In this document: in pieces, positions 7,907 to 16,786 of the stretch
Numbering within the stretch: position 1 is the first letter of the stretch
How the letters are laid out: each line of letters begins with the position of its first letter
Assembly: GCF_007827975.1 (NCBI RefSeq)
Contig: NZ_VITT01000002.1
DNA from: Nitrospirillum viridazoti
Lineage (GTDB): Bacteria > Pseudomonadota > Alphaproteobacteria > Azospirillales > Azospirillaceae
Strand: one strand, 5' to 3'
DNA: 64,000 nucleotides
The notes under the pieces: generated by a model
The model's database searches: none
Seen by the model: the letters and a program-made list of their open reading frames with translations, nothing else
Told to the model about the DNA's origin: nothing
Program-made: the position numbers and the translations under genes

Positions 7907-10030
7907 ATGGCGGATGAGACGACCAAGCAGATGCTGCGCCGTGCCGCGGATGGGCGCTTCGCCCGGCGCTGGATCGTGGGCGATGGGATAGACATCGGCT
8001 GCGGCCCCAGTCCCTTGGGCAACCTCCGGGACTATTTTCCGCTGATGAAGTCCGCTCGGCCGTGGGATGTGCCCGATGGTGACGCCATGTTGATGGAAGG
8101 GGTGGCGGACAACAGTTACGACTTCGTCCATTCCAGCCATTGCCTGGAAAAGCTGGTGGACCCCGTGCGGTCGCTCGGCAACTGGATCCGCATCTGCAAG
8201 CCCGGCGGCCACCTGATCATCACCATTCCGGACGAGGATATGTATGAGCAGGGCGTGTGGCCCTCCATCTTCAACCAGGACCACAAATGGACCTTCACCA
8301 TCCTGAAGCCGCAGAGCTGGTCGCCGAAGTCGATCAGCGTCGTGCAGTTGCTGGATCTGTTCAAGGAAGAGGTGGAGGTGCTGAAGCTGGAGAAGCTGGA
8401 CAGCGGCTTCCAGTATGACGCGCCGCTGCGCGACCAAACCCTGAAGGGCCCGTCGGAATCGGCCATCGAGGTCGTGTTGCGCAAGCGGAACAAGGGCTGG
8501 GGCATGGGTGCCGCGGCCGACGACAGTGCGGCACGGTTCGCCCAGGTGGCGCGCCGGCAGGAAATCAGCACCAGGTTCGCCGAGGCCATCGGCTTGCATC
8601 AGCAGGGCCGCGTGGCGGAAGCGCACGCGGCCTACGCCGCCATACTGGCCGCCGATCCGGACAATCTGGTGGTCATGAACAACCTGGCCCTGATCGCCCC
8701 CTTCCCGGAGGCCGAGCGCCTGCTGCATCGCGCGCTTGAGATCGATCCCGCCTACGTCGATGCCCTCTTGAACCTGGGCAGCCAGTTGGTGGCCAACCAG
8801 CGGGCGGAAGAGGGGCGGGATGTGCTGCGCCGGGCGCTGGCGGCGGCCCCCGAAGACCCCCGGGTCATCAACGCGCTGTCCCAGGCCTATGACGCGCTGG
8901 CGGCTTATGAGGACGCGGTGGCCCTGCTGCAGGAAAAGGGTGGTTTGCTGGGCAACCTCGACGACGTCTACTGCCGCCTCGGTAAGTACGCCGAGCATTT
9001 GGGGCGGACGGACGAGGCGCTGGCCTACCTGGCCAACGCGCTGCGCATCAACCCGTCGCATGTCGAGGCCAACATTTATATCGGCCGCCAGCACCTGCGG
9101 AAGGGTGACTTCGTCAAGGGGGCGGAGGGCATTGCCTGGATCTGGCATGGCCGCATCGCGGAAAGCCAGATCGGCCTATTCATGGATCCGGCGGGCCAGC
9201 CCATTCGCCAAGATGGACGCACCATCGTGCTGTCGGCGGATAGTGGCCTGGGCGATACGCTGCAGTTCGTGCGCTATGCCCGGCCGCTGAAGGCCCTGGG
9301 CGCCCGCGTCGTCGTGGAATGCCAGCCGGAGCTGCTGCGCCTGGTGGCCGCCATGCCGGAGGTGGATGAGGCGGTGGCCATCGGCGAACTCTCCGCCGGG
9401 TTCGACCTGCGCCTGCCCCTGCACAACCTGATGGGCGCCTTCCGCACCACGCTGGCGACGGTGCCGGCGGAGGTGCCTTACCTGGCCGCCCCCGCGGATG
9501 AGGCGGCGGCGTTTGCCCAGCGCTTGGCCGCGCACCAGGGCCTGCGCGTCGGCCTGTGCTGGGCGGGCAACCCCAACCACCCGCGCAACAGCGGCCGCTC
9601 CGTGGCGCCGGACCTGTTGGGTCCCCTTCTGAACCAGGCGGGGGCCAGCTTCTTCTCCCTGCAGAAGGGGGGGGACGGCGCCGCCCTGGGTTTGATCGAC
9701 TGGACGGCGGATTTCGCCGACATGGCCAACACCGCGGCCCTGGTACAAGGCCTGGACCTGGTGATCAGCGTGGATTCCGCCGTGGCCCACCTGGCGGGCG
9801 CACTGGGCCGGCCGGTGTGGCTGCTGAACCGCTTCGACAGCTGCTGGCGCTGGCTGGAGGCGGGGGTGGAGACCAGCCCCTGGTACCCCAACCTGACGCA
9901 GTTCCGCCAGCCGGCGGCGGGTGAATGGGGCCCGGTCATGGCGGCGGTGACGACGCGGTTGGCGGAGGAGATACGAATCCATGGCGCGGCCGACAAGCCC
10001 GCCGCCGGCCGCAAGGCGGCCAAGCGCTGA
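7907..10030 (+). CDS. Methyltransferase-TPR-glycosyltransferase fusion protein, 707 aa
   Basis: Three parts are visible. Residues about 20-200 form a class I SAM-dependent methyltransferase (GDGIDIGCGPSPLG motif I; VHSSHCLEKLVDP; RICKPGGHLIITIPDE). Residues about 225-420 are TPR repeats (EAIGLHQQGRVAEAHAAY; ALEIDPAYVDALLNLGS). Residues about 430-690 resemble heptosyltransferase-type GT-B domains (SADSGLGDTLQFVRYARPL; VGLCWAGNPNHPRNSGRS; DLVISVDSAVAHLAGALGRP). It probably both methylates and glycosylates, or one domain only positions the substrate. I took the ATG at 7907 because GGAG lies 7 nt upstream; an ATG at 7892 is the alternative. It is co-directional with the GT41 gene. Confidence 0.82.
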   Translation: MADETTKQMLRRAADGRFARRWIVGDGIDIGCGPSPLGNLRDYFPLMKSARPWDVPDGDAMLMEGVADNSYDFVHSSHCLEKLVDPVRSLGNWIRICKPGGHLIITIPDEDMYEQGVWPSIFNQDHKWTFTILKPQSWSPKSISVVQLLDLFKEEVEVLKLEKLDSGFQYDAPLRDQTLKGPSESAIEVVLRKRNKGWGMGAAADDSAARFAQVARRQEISTRFAEAIGLHQQGRVAEAHAAYAAILAADPDNLVVMNNLALIAPFPEAERLLHRALEIDPAYVDALLNLGSQLVANQRAEEGRDVLRRALAAAPEDPRVINALSQAYDALAAYEDAVALLQEKGGLLGNLDDVYCRLGKYAEHLGRTDEALAYLANALRINPSHVEANIYIGRQHLRKGDFVKGAEGIAWIWHGRIAESQIGLFMDPAGQPIRQDGRTIVLSADSGLGDTLQFVRYARPLKALGARVVVECQPELLRLVAAMPEVDEAVAIGELSAGFDLRLPLHNLMGAFRTTLATVPAEVPYLAAPADEAAAFAQRLAAHQGLRVGLCWAGNPNHPRNSGRSVAPDLLGPLLNQAGASFFSLQKGGDGAALGLIDWTADFADMANTAALVQGLDLVISVDSAVAHLAGALGRPVWLLNRFDSCWRWLEAGVETSPWYPNLTQFRQPAAGEWGPVMAAVTTRLAEEIRIHGAADKPAAGRKAAKR

Positions 10031-10044
10031 TCGTCGAAACCGCC

Positions 10045-10839
10045 ATGGCCGCCCAACCCGACGTCACCGTCATCATTCCCACGCACAAGCGGGCGCACCT
10101 GCTGCGCCGCGCGCTGGAATCCGTCAAGCAGCAACCGGCGGTGGTGGAGGTCATTGTCATTTCCGACGCCACGGATGGGGAGACGGACCGCGCCTGTGCC
10201 GCATGGCTGTCGGCGGACGACATCTACATCCGCCGCAACGGCGCCCCCGGCCCTTCGGCCAGCCGCAACCTGGGCCTGTCACTGGCGCGCGGGCGCTATG
10301 TCCTGTTCCTGGACGACGACGACGCCTGGCACGCCAACTTCATCCCCGCCCTGCTGGCCCAGCCGGCGGTGCAGCAGGGCCTGGCCGTTTACGCCAACAG
10401 CAGCGTCGTCACCGAACGGCGGGGGCCGGATGGGCCGGAATTCCTGGACGAAGGCTTCATGGACGTGGCCGGGCGCCTGACGCTGGAGATTTACATCAAG
10501 AACCAGGTCCACATGTCGTGTTTCGCCTTTCCGCGCACGCTATTGGCGGGGCTGGAGTTCGACGTGTTCATGCGGGCCTATGAGGATTGGGATTTCATGC
10601 TGGCCGTCATCAACCGGCAGATGCCGGTGCACGTGCCGGTGCTGGCCTCGCGTATCTTCGAGGTGAAGGACGCGACGACGGACCGCCGGGGCGACAGCCG
10701 CGCGGCCAACGACTACAACGTCGTCATCGACTATCTCTACGTCTACCGCCGCCACCCCGCGCCCAATGCGGATATCGCGCAGCGGCGGGTGTCGCTGATG
10801 AACGGCCTGGGCATCCCGGCCACCCCTTCCATGCTCTAA
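10045..10839 (+). CDS. Glycosyltransferase family 2, 264 aa
   Basis: This is a cytoplasmic GT-A glycosyltransferase. It opens with DVTVIIPTHKRAHLLRRAL, the classic first strand and nucleotide-binding loop of GT2. GPSASRNLGLSLARGRYVLFLDDDD follows and carries the metal-binding acidic motif. EDWDFMLAVI supplies the likely catalytic-base region. There are no transmembrane segments. The start at ATG 10045 is 14 nt after the previous stop; longer upstream reading overlaps the preceding gene and looks non-coding. The donor and acceptor sugars cannot be read from the sequence. It is the fourth enzyme of the forward glycan operon. Confidence 0.88.
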   Translation: MAAQPDVTVIIPTHKRAHLLRRALESVKQQPAVVEVIVISDATDGETDRACAAWLSADDIYIRRNGAPGPSASRNLGLSLARGRYVLFLDDDDAWHANFIPALLAQPAVQQGLAVYANSSVVTERRGPDGPEFLDEGFMDVAGRLTLEIYIKNQVHMSCFAFPRTLLAGLEFDVFMRAYEDWDFMLAVINRQMPVHVPVLASRIFEVKDATTDRRGDSRAANDYNVVIDYLYVYRRHPAPNADIAQRRVSLMNGLGIPATPSML

Positions 10840-10852
10840 CGGCCGCCTTATC

Positions 10853-11575
10853 ATGACCGCCCCCGGGACCGCCACGCCGCACGACCTGGACGCCTTTGCC
10901 GGCCGCATCGTCTTTTGCCTGTGGACGGGGCCGGAGATCATGTCGGATGCCCGCTTGCGGGCGCTGTGGACCATCTTCCGCAACACCGGCTGCGGCGTCG
11001 CCTTCATCACGCGCGAGACGGTGGGGGATTGGGTGAAGCCGGATTTCCCCCTACACCCCGCCTGGCCCTATCTCAGCTCCACCCACAAGGCGGACTATCT
11101 GCGCTGCTATCTGATGCACCACTATGGCGGTGGCTACACGGACATCAAAAGCACCTCCAAGAGGTGGGGGCCGTTCTTCGACCAGCTGGCGGCATCGGAC
11201 AAGCTGGCCCTCGGCTATCAGGAGCTGGCCCACGGCATCCCGCACATCACCGGGGAGTTCGGGGACCTGCTGCGCCGCTCTCATCAGGAGCTGATCGGCC
11301 TCTGCGCCTTCATCTTCAGGAAGGGCACGCCGCTCACCGCCGCCTGGCTGGCGCGGACGGAGGCGCTGTTGGATCAAAAGCTGGACGCGTTGCGGCGCCA
11401 TCCCGCCATCCATCCCCTGGACCAGACGGGGGTGCTGCTGCCCAATGGCCAGCCCTCGCCCTATCCCCTGCGCTGGGCGGAACTGCTGGGGGAAATCTTC
11501 CACCCCCTGACCTATGAACAGCGCCACCAACTGCTGTTGTCCCCCATAGACCCCAGCTTCACGTCGTATCGCTAA
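10853..11575 (+). CDS. DXD-type sugar-binding glycosyltransferase (Gly_transf_sug-like), 240 aa
   Basis: The segment STHKADYLRCYLMHHYGGGYTDIK, with its terminal D-x-K variant of the DXD metal site, is the hallmark of the OCH1/capsular-polysaccharide type glycosyltransferases that transfer mannose or galactose-like sugars. RIVFCLWTGPEIM at the N-terminus matches the first strand of this fold. The protein is soluble. It begins 13 nt after the GT2 gene and is the last gene before a strong intrinsic terminator, so it closes the operon that starts near 4685 or 5306. The acceptor is unknown. Confidence 0.82.
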   Translation: MTAPGTATPHDLDAFAGRIVFCLWTGPEIMSDARLRALWTIFRNTGCGVAFITRETVGDWVKPDFPLHPAWPYLSSTHKADYLRCYLMHHYGGGYTDIKSTSKRWGPFFDQLAASDKLALGYQELAHGIPHITGEFGDLLRRSHQELIGLCAFIFRKGTPLTAAWLARTEALLDQKLDALRRHPAIHPLDQTGVLLPNGQPSPYPLRWAELLGEIFHPLTYEQRHQLLLSPIDPSFTSYR

Positions 11576-11744
11576 GCCAACCGCGGGGTCGGGCGGGTCT
11601 GGCGTGGAAACCAGGCGCCTCAGAAACGTCATGGACCGCCCTGGAACCGGTGCCAGGCTCGCGGGTTCCAGGTGTCCGCGCGTCCTTTCCCACTCGGGCG
11701 GACCGGGATGCGCGGGGCTTCATCTTCCTTCCTACCCACCTTCA

Positions 11745-11781
11745 GGCCCGGTTCGCTCACCCGATCGAACCGGGCCTTTCT
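11745..11781 (+). terminator. Rho-independent terminator of the glycosyltransferase operon
   Basis: GGCCCGGTTCG (11745-11755) is perfectly complementary to CGAACCGGGCC (11766-11776), with a 10-nt loop, and is followed by TTTCTTCT. The position, 170 nt after the last glycosyltransferase gene and 65 nt before the next gene, fits an operon terminator. The rest of 11576-11845 shows no gene. Confidence 0.8.
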
Positions 11782-11845
11782 TCTGGGGAAAGGGCGGTCC
11801 GCGCGCTATCTTCGGCCGCTTTCGACCGCCGGCAGGAGAGCCTTG

Positions 11846-13000
11846 GTGACCCGTCCCGTGCTTCGCCCCGACCTGGAAACGCCCCTGCTGCTGCTGGAGG
11901 AGGGGCGGATGGCGGCCAATATCGCCCGCATGCAGGGCCGCATGGATGCGCTGGGCGTCCGCTTCCGTCCCCATGTGAAGACGGCCAAGTGCCTGGAGGT
12001 GGCACGGCGTCAGGTGGCCGTCGGCGCCAGGGGCCTGACCGTGTCCACCTTGAAGGAGGCCGAGTGCTTTTTCGCCGCCGGCTATGGCGACATCCTCTAC
12101 GCCGTGGCCATCGCGCCGCCCAAGTTCGACCATGCCCTGCGCCTGGCCAAGGCCGGCGTGCGCCTGACCCTGGTGGTGGAATCGGTGACGGCGGCGGCGC
12201 GCCTGTCCCGTCATGGGCGGGAGAACGGCCATGTCCACACCGTGCTGATCGAGGTCGATACCGACGGCCACCGCTCCGGCATCCATCCGGAGGCACCGGC
12301 GCTGCTGGACGTGGCGGCGGCCCTGACGGTCGAAGGCGGTGGGGGCGCCCGCCTCAGCGGTGTGATGACCCATGCCGGCAGTTCCTACGGCCTCACCACG
12401 CCCGAGGCGTTGGCGGCCATGGCGGAGCAGGAGCGGGCGGGCTGCGTGCGCGCGGCCGAGCGCCTGCGCGCGGCCGGCCACGCCTGCCCGGTGGTCAGCG
12501 TCGGCTCCACCCCAACCGCCCTCAGCGCCCGGCACCTGGACGGGGTGACGGAGGTGCGCGCCGGCGTCTATGTCTTCTTCGACCTGGTCATGGCCGGGGT
12601 GGGTGTCTGCACCGTGGACGACATCGCCCTGTCGGTGCTGTGCACCGTCATCGGCCACCGCGCCGACACGGGCTGGGTCATCACCGATGGCGGCTGGATG
12701 GCCATGAGCCGCGACCGGGGGACCCAGCGCCAGGCCAAGGACCACGGCTATGGCCTGGTCGCGGCCGTCGACGGCACCCCCATTGCCGATCTGGCCTTCC
12801 GCGATGCCAACCAGGAACATGGCGTGCTGCACTGGACGGGGGCGGCCGGCGCCGACTTGGAGGCCCTGTTCCCCATCGGCACCCAGCTGCGCATCCTGCC
12901 CAACCACGCCTGCGCCACCGCCGCCCAGTTCGACGCCTATACCGTCCTGCCCAAGGATGGTGGCGATCTTCAGCGCTGGGGCCGGTTCAACGGCTGGTGA
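11846..13000 (+). CDS. DSD1-family PLP enzyme (D-threonine aldolase / D-serine dehydratase-like)
   Basis: This 384-aa fold-type III PLP enzyme resembles alanine racemase N-terminal proteins acting on D-hydroxy amino acids. RPHVKTAKCLE contains the PLP-binding lysine (Lys45). GSTPTAL and ITDGGWMAMS match cofactor and phosphate-binding loops. RILPNHACATAAQF near the C-terminus carries the His/Cys pair that binds the metal in DSD1 and D-threonine aldolases. The GTG start at 11846 is preceded by AGGAGAG at good spacing; earlier in-frame reading crosses the terminator. It stands alone after the terminator. The precise substrate (D-threonine, D-serine or 3-hydroxyaspartate) is not decidable here. 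Confidence 0.82.
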   Translation: MTRPVLRPDLETPLLLLEEGRMAANIARMQGRMDALGVRFRPHVKTAKCLEVARRQVAVGARGLTVSTLKEAECFFAAGYGDILYAVAIAPPKFDHALRLAKAGVRLTLVVESVTAAARLSRHGRENGHVHTVLIEVDTDGHRSGIHPEAPALLDVAAALTVEGGGGARLSGVMTHAGSSYGLTTPEALAAMAEQERAGCVRAAERLRAAGHACPVVSVGSTPTALSARHLDGVTEVRAGVYVFFDLVMAGVGVCTVDDIALSVLCTVIGHRADTGWVITDGGWMAMSRDRGTQRQAKDHGYGLVAAVDGTPIADLAFRDANQEHGVLHWTGAAGADLEALFPIGTQLRILPNHACATAAQFDAYTVLPKDGGDLQRWGRFNGW

Positions 13001-13012
13001 AGTCTCGTGAGA

Positions 13013-13216
13013 CTATTCTTTTCCTCTGAATCTCCGAAGCCAATGGAAGAAGGCCCGGTTGCCAAAGACGATGGAGAATGCGCCTGCCCCGGCACCTATA
13101 TATGCTAATGCGGGGATATCGACGTTATGTCTTGAGAGAAAGAAGCCGGTTGATAAGGATATTGTCGTAATGATGAGTAGGGTGATCGATATTAACGCAT
13201 CGCGTGGAATGCTCAT
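13013..13216 (-). CDS. Small two-span membrane protein, 67 aa
   Basis: The predicted peptide has two hydrophobic stretches, residues 8-27 (LISITLLIITTISLSTGFF) and 36-52 (ALAYIGAGAGAFSIVFG), and a basic tail (HWLRRFRGKE), typical of a small inner-membrane protein. GAAGAG lies about 9 nt before the ATG. The stretch 13005-13310 is visibly richer in A/T than its neighbours, which may signal a separately acquired fragment. No family is recognised. Confidence 0.45.
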   Translation of the reverse strand: MSIPRDALISITLLIITTISLSTGFFLSRHNVDIPALAYIGAGAGAFSIVFGNRAFFHWLRRFRGKE

Positions 13217-13307
13217 TACATGAACTCTTCTACGAAATACTTTAATCCGCAGGAGCGTGGCATGGTGGCTTCCCTCTTACAATCTGTTTTCCTCCCGATC
13301 ATATAGG

Positions 13308-14120
13308 CTATCGCCGGAAACTTCGCTCCTTGAAACGCGGCGCCTCCTTCTTCAGGCCGGCGCTGAGCGCGATGCGCCAGTTGGGGCCGCGCATGATCTG
13401 GAACTGGATGCGGCGCTCGGCCGCGAAGGCGCCCCGGATGCTGGCGCTCCAGGCGCGCTGGAACAGGGCCTTGGCGCCGGCCACTGCGTCGGGGGAGCGG
13501 GCGCACAGCGCGGCCGCCAACGCTTCCGCCGCCGCCATGGGGTCGTCCGTCACCTCGGTCACCAGGTTCAGGGCCTTGGCCTCGGTGGCGCCGATCACCT
13601 GGGCCGTCATGGTCAGGCGCTTGGCCACGTCGATGGGCACCAGTTCGCGTAAAGATACGCTGCCGCTCATATCCGGGATCAGGCCCCACTTGCCCTCCAT
13701 CACCGATAGCTCGCAGTCCGGCGCGGCGATGCGGAAGTCGGCGGCCAACGCCACCTGCAGGGCGCCGCCATAGCAGCGGCCGTGCAGCACGGCGATGACG
13801 GGCACCGGCAGCTCGCGCCAGCACCAGCAGGCGCGCTGGAACAGGTTGGTGCTGCGGCCCAGGGTGACGAAGGCCTTCACCACCTCCCACGGTTTCCGGG
13901 TCACGGCGGCGAAATCCAGGCCGGCGCTGAAGGCCGCACCCTCACCGCTCAGGATGACGGCGCGTACCTGGCGGTGGCGGCGTATCTCCCCGGCGGCGCG
14001 TACCAGGCCGCGCAGCATGGGCAAGTCCATGCCGTTCAGCTTCTCCGGCCGCGCCAGACGGACGTGGGCGATGGCGCCCTGGATGTCCAGGATGATCCTC
14101 TGGGGGGCCGTGTTTGTCAT
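13308..14120 (-). CDS. Enoyl-CoA hydratase/isomerase (crotonase) family protein, 270 aa
   Basis: Crotonase-fold signatures are clear: GEGAAFSAGLDF forms the first oxyanion-hole segment, VIAVLHGRCYGGALQVALAADFRIAA the second, and ELSVMEGKWGLIPDMSGSVSL carries the acidic residues near the active site. Such enzymes hydrate or isomerise acyl-CoA thioesters. The ATG at 14120 (MTNTAPQRI) starts the conserved domain; upstream frame is not conserved-looking. It follows the NTF2-like and fadH genes on the same strand with a 117-nt gap, which suggests shared use in unsaturated fatty acid degradation. Substrate specificity is unknown. Confidence 0.85.
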   Translation of the reverse strand: MTNTAPQRIILDIQGAIAHVRLARPEKLNGMDLPMLRGLVRAAGEIRRHRQVRAVILSGEGAAFSAGLDFAAVTRKPWEVVKAFVTLGRSTNLFQRACWCWRELPVPVIAVLHGRCYGGALQVALAADFRIAAPDCELSVMEGKWGLIPDMSGSVSLRELVPIDVAKRLTMTAQVIGATEAKALNLVTEVTDDPMAAAEALAAALCARSPDAVAGAKALFQRAWSASIRGAFAAERRIQFQIMRGPNWRIALSAGLKKEAPRFKERSFRR

Positions 14121-14237
14121 GGCTTTCCGCTCCCTCGTTTCGCAGTCCACTCCGGTCCGTGCAAATCCGCGGCGGACCCCCATTTTCGTAAATAGGGAGC
14201 GTCCTACACTTGCTCATGCCGCTGGTATATTTGTTGG

Positions 14238-14672
14238 TCAGGCCCACTGCTTATGCGCGGGCAGGGCATGGGCCAGGCGGCGGCCCATTTCCTCGCCCAG
14301 GGCCTGCAGGCCGCTCATGGGGCGGACCATCACCTCGAACTCCACGATGCGACCCTGCGCGTCGAAGCGGATCATGTCGATGCCCTTCAACGCGCGCTCG
14401 CCCACCTTGGCGCTGAACTCCAGCACCACGTTCAGGCCGTCGGCGTCGACGAACTGGCGGTGATAGGCGAAGTCCTGAAACACCTGGATGACGGTGCCCA
14501 GGATGAGGACCAAGGCCTGCGCCGGGCCATAGGGCGTGAACGCCATGGGGGAACGGAACACCGCCTCCGGATGCACGATGGCGGGCAGGAAGGACAGGTC
14601 GCGGCGGGCGACGCCGTCGTGCCACTTCTCCAGGCTGGCGGCGACGGCGGGATGCAGCGGCAGGTCGGTCAT
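14238..14672 (-). CDS. NTF2-like (SnoaL-type) family protein, 144 aa
   Basis: The size and layout fit the nuclear transport factor 2 fold: an N-terminal helix (ASLEKWHDGVARRDLSFL), HPEAVFRSPMAFTPY, and strands ending in FDAQGRIVEFEVMVRPMSGL. Members are either small enzymes (isomerases, cyclases) or ligand-binding proteins. It lies 11 nt after fadH on the same strand, so it is probably co-transcribed and may act on a related lipid or acyl intermediate. No catalytic residue set can be assigned with confidence. Confidence 0.7.
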   Translation of the reverse strand: MTDLPLHPAVAASLEKWHDGVARRDLSFLPAIVHPEAVFRSPMAFTPYGPAQALVLILGTVIQVFQDFAYHRQFVDADGLNVVLEFSAKVGERALKGIDMIRFDAQGRIVEFEVMVRPMSGLQALGEEMGRRLAHALPAHKQWA

Positions 14673-14683
14673 GATGGTCTCCG

Positions 14684-16729
14684 TCAGAGGGTGGCGGCCA
14701 AGCGGCTGCCCTGGTTGATCGCCCGCTTGGCGTCCAGCTCAGCCGCCACGTCGGCGCCGCCGATCAGGTGGACCGCGACGCCCGCCGCCGTCAGCGGTTC
14801 GTGCAACTCGCGCAGAGGCTCCTGTCCGGTGCACAGCACGATGGTGTCGGCCTCGATGACGGTCGGGTTTTCCCGCTTCTCGCCAAAGGTGACGAACAGG
14901 CCGGCATCGTCGATGCGCTCATAATTCACGCCGGCCAGCATCTGCACGTTCTTCATCTTCAGCAGGCGGCGGTGGATCCAGCCCGTGGTCTTGCCCAGGC
15001 CCTTGCCCAGGCCGCCCGGCTTGCGCTGCAACAGGGTCACCGCGCGCGCCGGCGCCGTGATCTCCGGCCGCGTGATGCCACCGCGCGTCGTGGCCGGGTC
15101 GGTCACGCCCCATTCCGCCTGCCAGGCCGCCAGGTCCAGGGTGGGGGAGGGGCCGTCCTGCACCAGGTACTCGCTGATGTCGAAGCCGATGCCGCCGGCG
15201 CCAATGACCGCCACGCGCCGGCCCACCGGCTTGTCATGGCGCAGCACGTCCAGGTAGGTGACCACCCGGCCGCTGGCCATGCCAGCGTCCTGCCCGGGAA
15301 TGCGCGGATCGCGCGGGGTGACGCCCGTGGCCAGGATGACCGCGTCAAAGCCGCCGCCGATCAGGTCTTCGGCCGTGACCTTGCGGTTCAGGTGCAGGCT
15401 GACACCCGTCAGCTCGATCTGCCGGCGGAAATACCGCAGCGTCTCATGGAACTCCTCCTTGCCGGGAATGCGCTTGGCCATGTTGAACTGACCGCCGATC
15501 TCACCCGCCGCCTCGAACAGGTGCACATGATGGCCGCGCTGGGCGGCGACGGTGGCCGCGGCTAGGCCGGCCGGGCCGGCACCCACCACGGCGATACGCT
15601 TGCGCACGGCGGCGGGGGCGTAGGTCAGCTCCGTCTCGTGGCAGGCGCGGGGGTTCACCAGGCAGGTGGAAATCTGCGCCTTGAAGGTATGGTCCAGGCA
15701 GGCCTGGTTGCAGCCGATGCAGGTGTTGATCTCATCCGCCTTGCCGGCGGCGGCCTTGTTCACGAACGCCGCGTCCGCCAGCAGGGGCCGGGCCATGGAC
15801 ACCATGTCGGCGCAGCCATCGGCCAGGATCTGTTCCGCCACCTCCGGCGTGTTGATGCGGTTGGTGGTGACCAAAGGGATGCCGACATTGCCCTTCATCT
15901 TTTTGGTCACCCAGGCGAAGGCCCCGCGGGGGACGGAGGTGGCGATGGTGGGGATGCGCGCCTCATGCCAGCCGATGCCGGTGTTGATCAGGGTGGCGCC
16001 CGCCGCCTCCACCGCCTTGGCCAATTGCACCACCTCCTCCCACGTGCTGCCGTTGGGGATCAGGTCCAGCATGGACAGGCGGTAGATGATAATGAAGTCG
16101 GGGCCCACCGCCTCGCGCGTGCGCCGCACGATCTCGACGGGCAGGCGCATGCGGTTCTCGTAAGAGCCGCCCCAGGCGTCGGTACGCTTGTTGGTGTGGG
16201 TCACCAGGAACTGATTAATGAAATAGCCTTCGGACCCCATGATCTCCACGCCGTCGTACCCGGCCTCCCGCGCCAGCAGGGCGCAGCGGACGAAGGCGCG
16301 GATCTGCCGCTCTATACCCCGCGCACTCAGCGCGTGCGGGGTGAAGGGGCTGATGGGTGACTTGAGGCGCGACGGCGCGACGGCGAAGGGGTGATAGCCG
16401 TAACGGCCGGTGTGCAGGATCTGCAGCGCGATCTTGCCCCCCTCCGCATGCACGGCTTCCGGAATGGGGCGGTGGCGCCGCGCGGTGGAAGTCAGCGCCA
16501 GGGTGCCGCCCATGGGCTTGGTCCAGCCGGCGATGTTGGGCGCGAAGCCGCCGGTGACGATCAGGCCCACCCCGCCCGCCGCCCGCTCCCCCAGATAGAC
16601 GGCCAGGCGATGCAGGTTCTGACGGCTGTCCTCCAGCCCGGTGTGCATGGACCCCATCAGCACACGGTTGCGCAAGGTGGTGAACCCCAGGTCCAGCGGC
16701 TGCAGCAGGTGGGGGTAGGGGGTGGTCAT
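14684..16729 (-). CDS. fadH: NADPH-dependent 2,4-dienoyl-CoA reductase
   Basis: This 681-aa flavoprotein reduces 2,4-dienoyl-CoA to 3-enoyl-CoA in beta-oxidation of polyunsaturated fatty acids. Residues 1-340 are an Old Yellow Enzyme TIM barrel for FMN (LRNRVLMGSMHTGLED; GSEGYFINQF). The C-x2-C-x3-C-x11-C cluster around CIGCNQACLDH binds a 4Fe-4S centre. The C-terminal half has FAD and NADPH Rossmann folds (IAVVGAGPAGLAAATVA; RVAVIGAGGIGFDISEYL). Length matches the family. It is divergent from a PadR regulator; the 129-nt gap holds two operator-like palindromes, so the regulator very likely controls it. Confidence 0.93.
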   Translation of the reverse strand: MTTPYPHLLQPLDLGFTTLRNRVLMGSMHTGLEDSRQNLHRLAVYLGERAAGGVGLIVTGGFAPNIAGWTKPMGGTLALTSTARRHRPIPEAVHAEGGKIALQILHTGRYGYHPFAVAPSRLKSPISPFTPHALSARGIERQIRAFVRCALLAREAGYDGVEIMGSEGYFINQFLVTHTNKRTDAWGGSYENRMRLPVEIVRRTREAVGPDFIIIYRLSMLDLIPNGSTWEEVVQLAKAVEAAGATLINTGIGWHEARIPTIATSVPRGAFAWVTKKMKGNVGIPLVTTNRINTPEVAEQILADGCADMVSMARPLLADAAFVNKAAAGKADEINTCIGCNQACLDHTFKAQISTCLVNPRACHETELTYAPAAVRKRIAVVGAGPAGLAAATVAAQRGHHVHLFEAAGEIGGQFNMAKRIPGKEEFHETLRYFRRQIELTGVSLHLNRKVTAEDLIGGGFDAVILATGVTPRDPRIPGQDAGMASGRVVTYLDVLRHDKPVGRRVAVIGAGGIGFDISEYLVQDGPSPTLDLAAWQAEWGVTDPATTRGGITRPEITAPARAVTLLQRKPGGLGKGLGKTTGWIHRRLLKMKNVQMLAGVNYERIDDAGLFVTFGEKRENPTVIEADTIVLCTGQEPLRELHEPLTAAGVAVHLIGGADVAAELDAKRAINQGSRLAATL

Positions 16730-16750
16730 GGTGGGGGCGCCCGTCTTTTA

Positions 16751-16770
16751 TTATGCAACTTGTTGCATAA
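16751..16770. promoter_or_regulatory. Operator palindrome 1 between fadH and padR
   Basis: TTATGCAACTTGTTGCATAA is a perfect inverted repeat with 9-bp arms and a 2-bp centre. It lies 22 nt upstream of the fadH start. Its core, TGCAAC-N2-GTTGCA, recurs in the neighbouring site at 16787-16808, so it is the likely PadR recognition element. Confidence 0.7.
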
Positions 16771-16786
16771 TGGGGCAGGCGGATCG

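Noticed and set aside
7853..9148. A 431-residue open frame on the minus strand
   Set aside because: It is fully antisense to the methyltransferase-TPR-glycosyltransferase gene, whose domains are unambiguous. Long antisense frames are common in high-GC DNA.
13216..13890. A 224-residue minus-strand frame beside the crotonase gene
   Set aside because: It is an out-of-frame shadow of the crotonase gene, with Arg/Gly/Pro-rich composition and no conserved motif.
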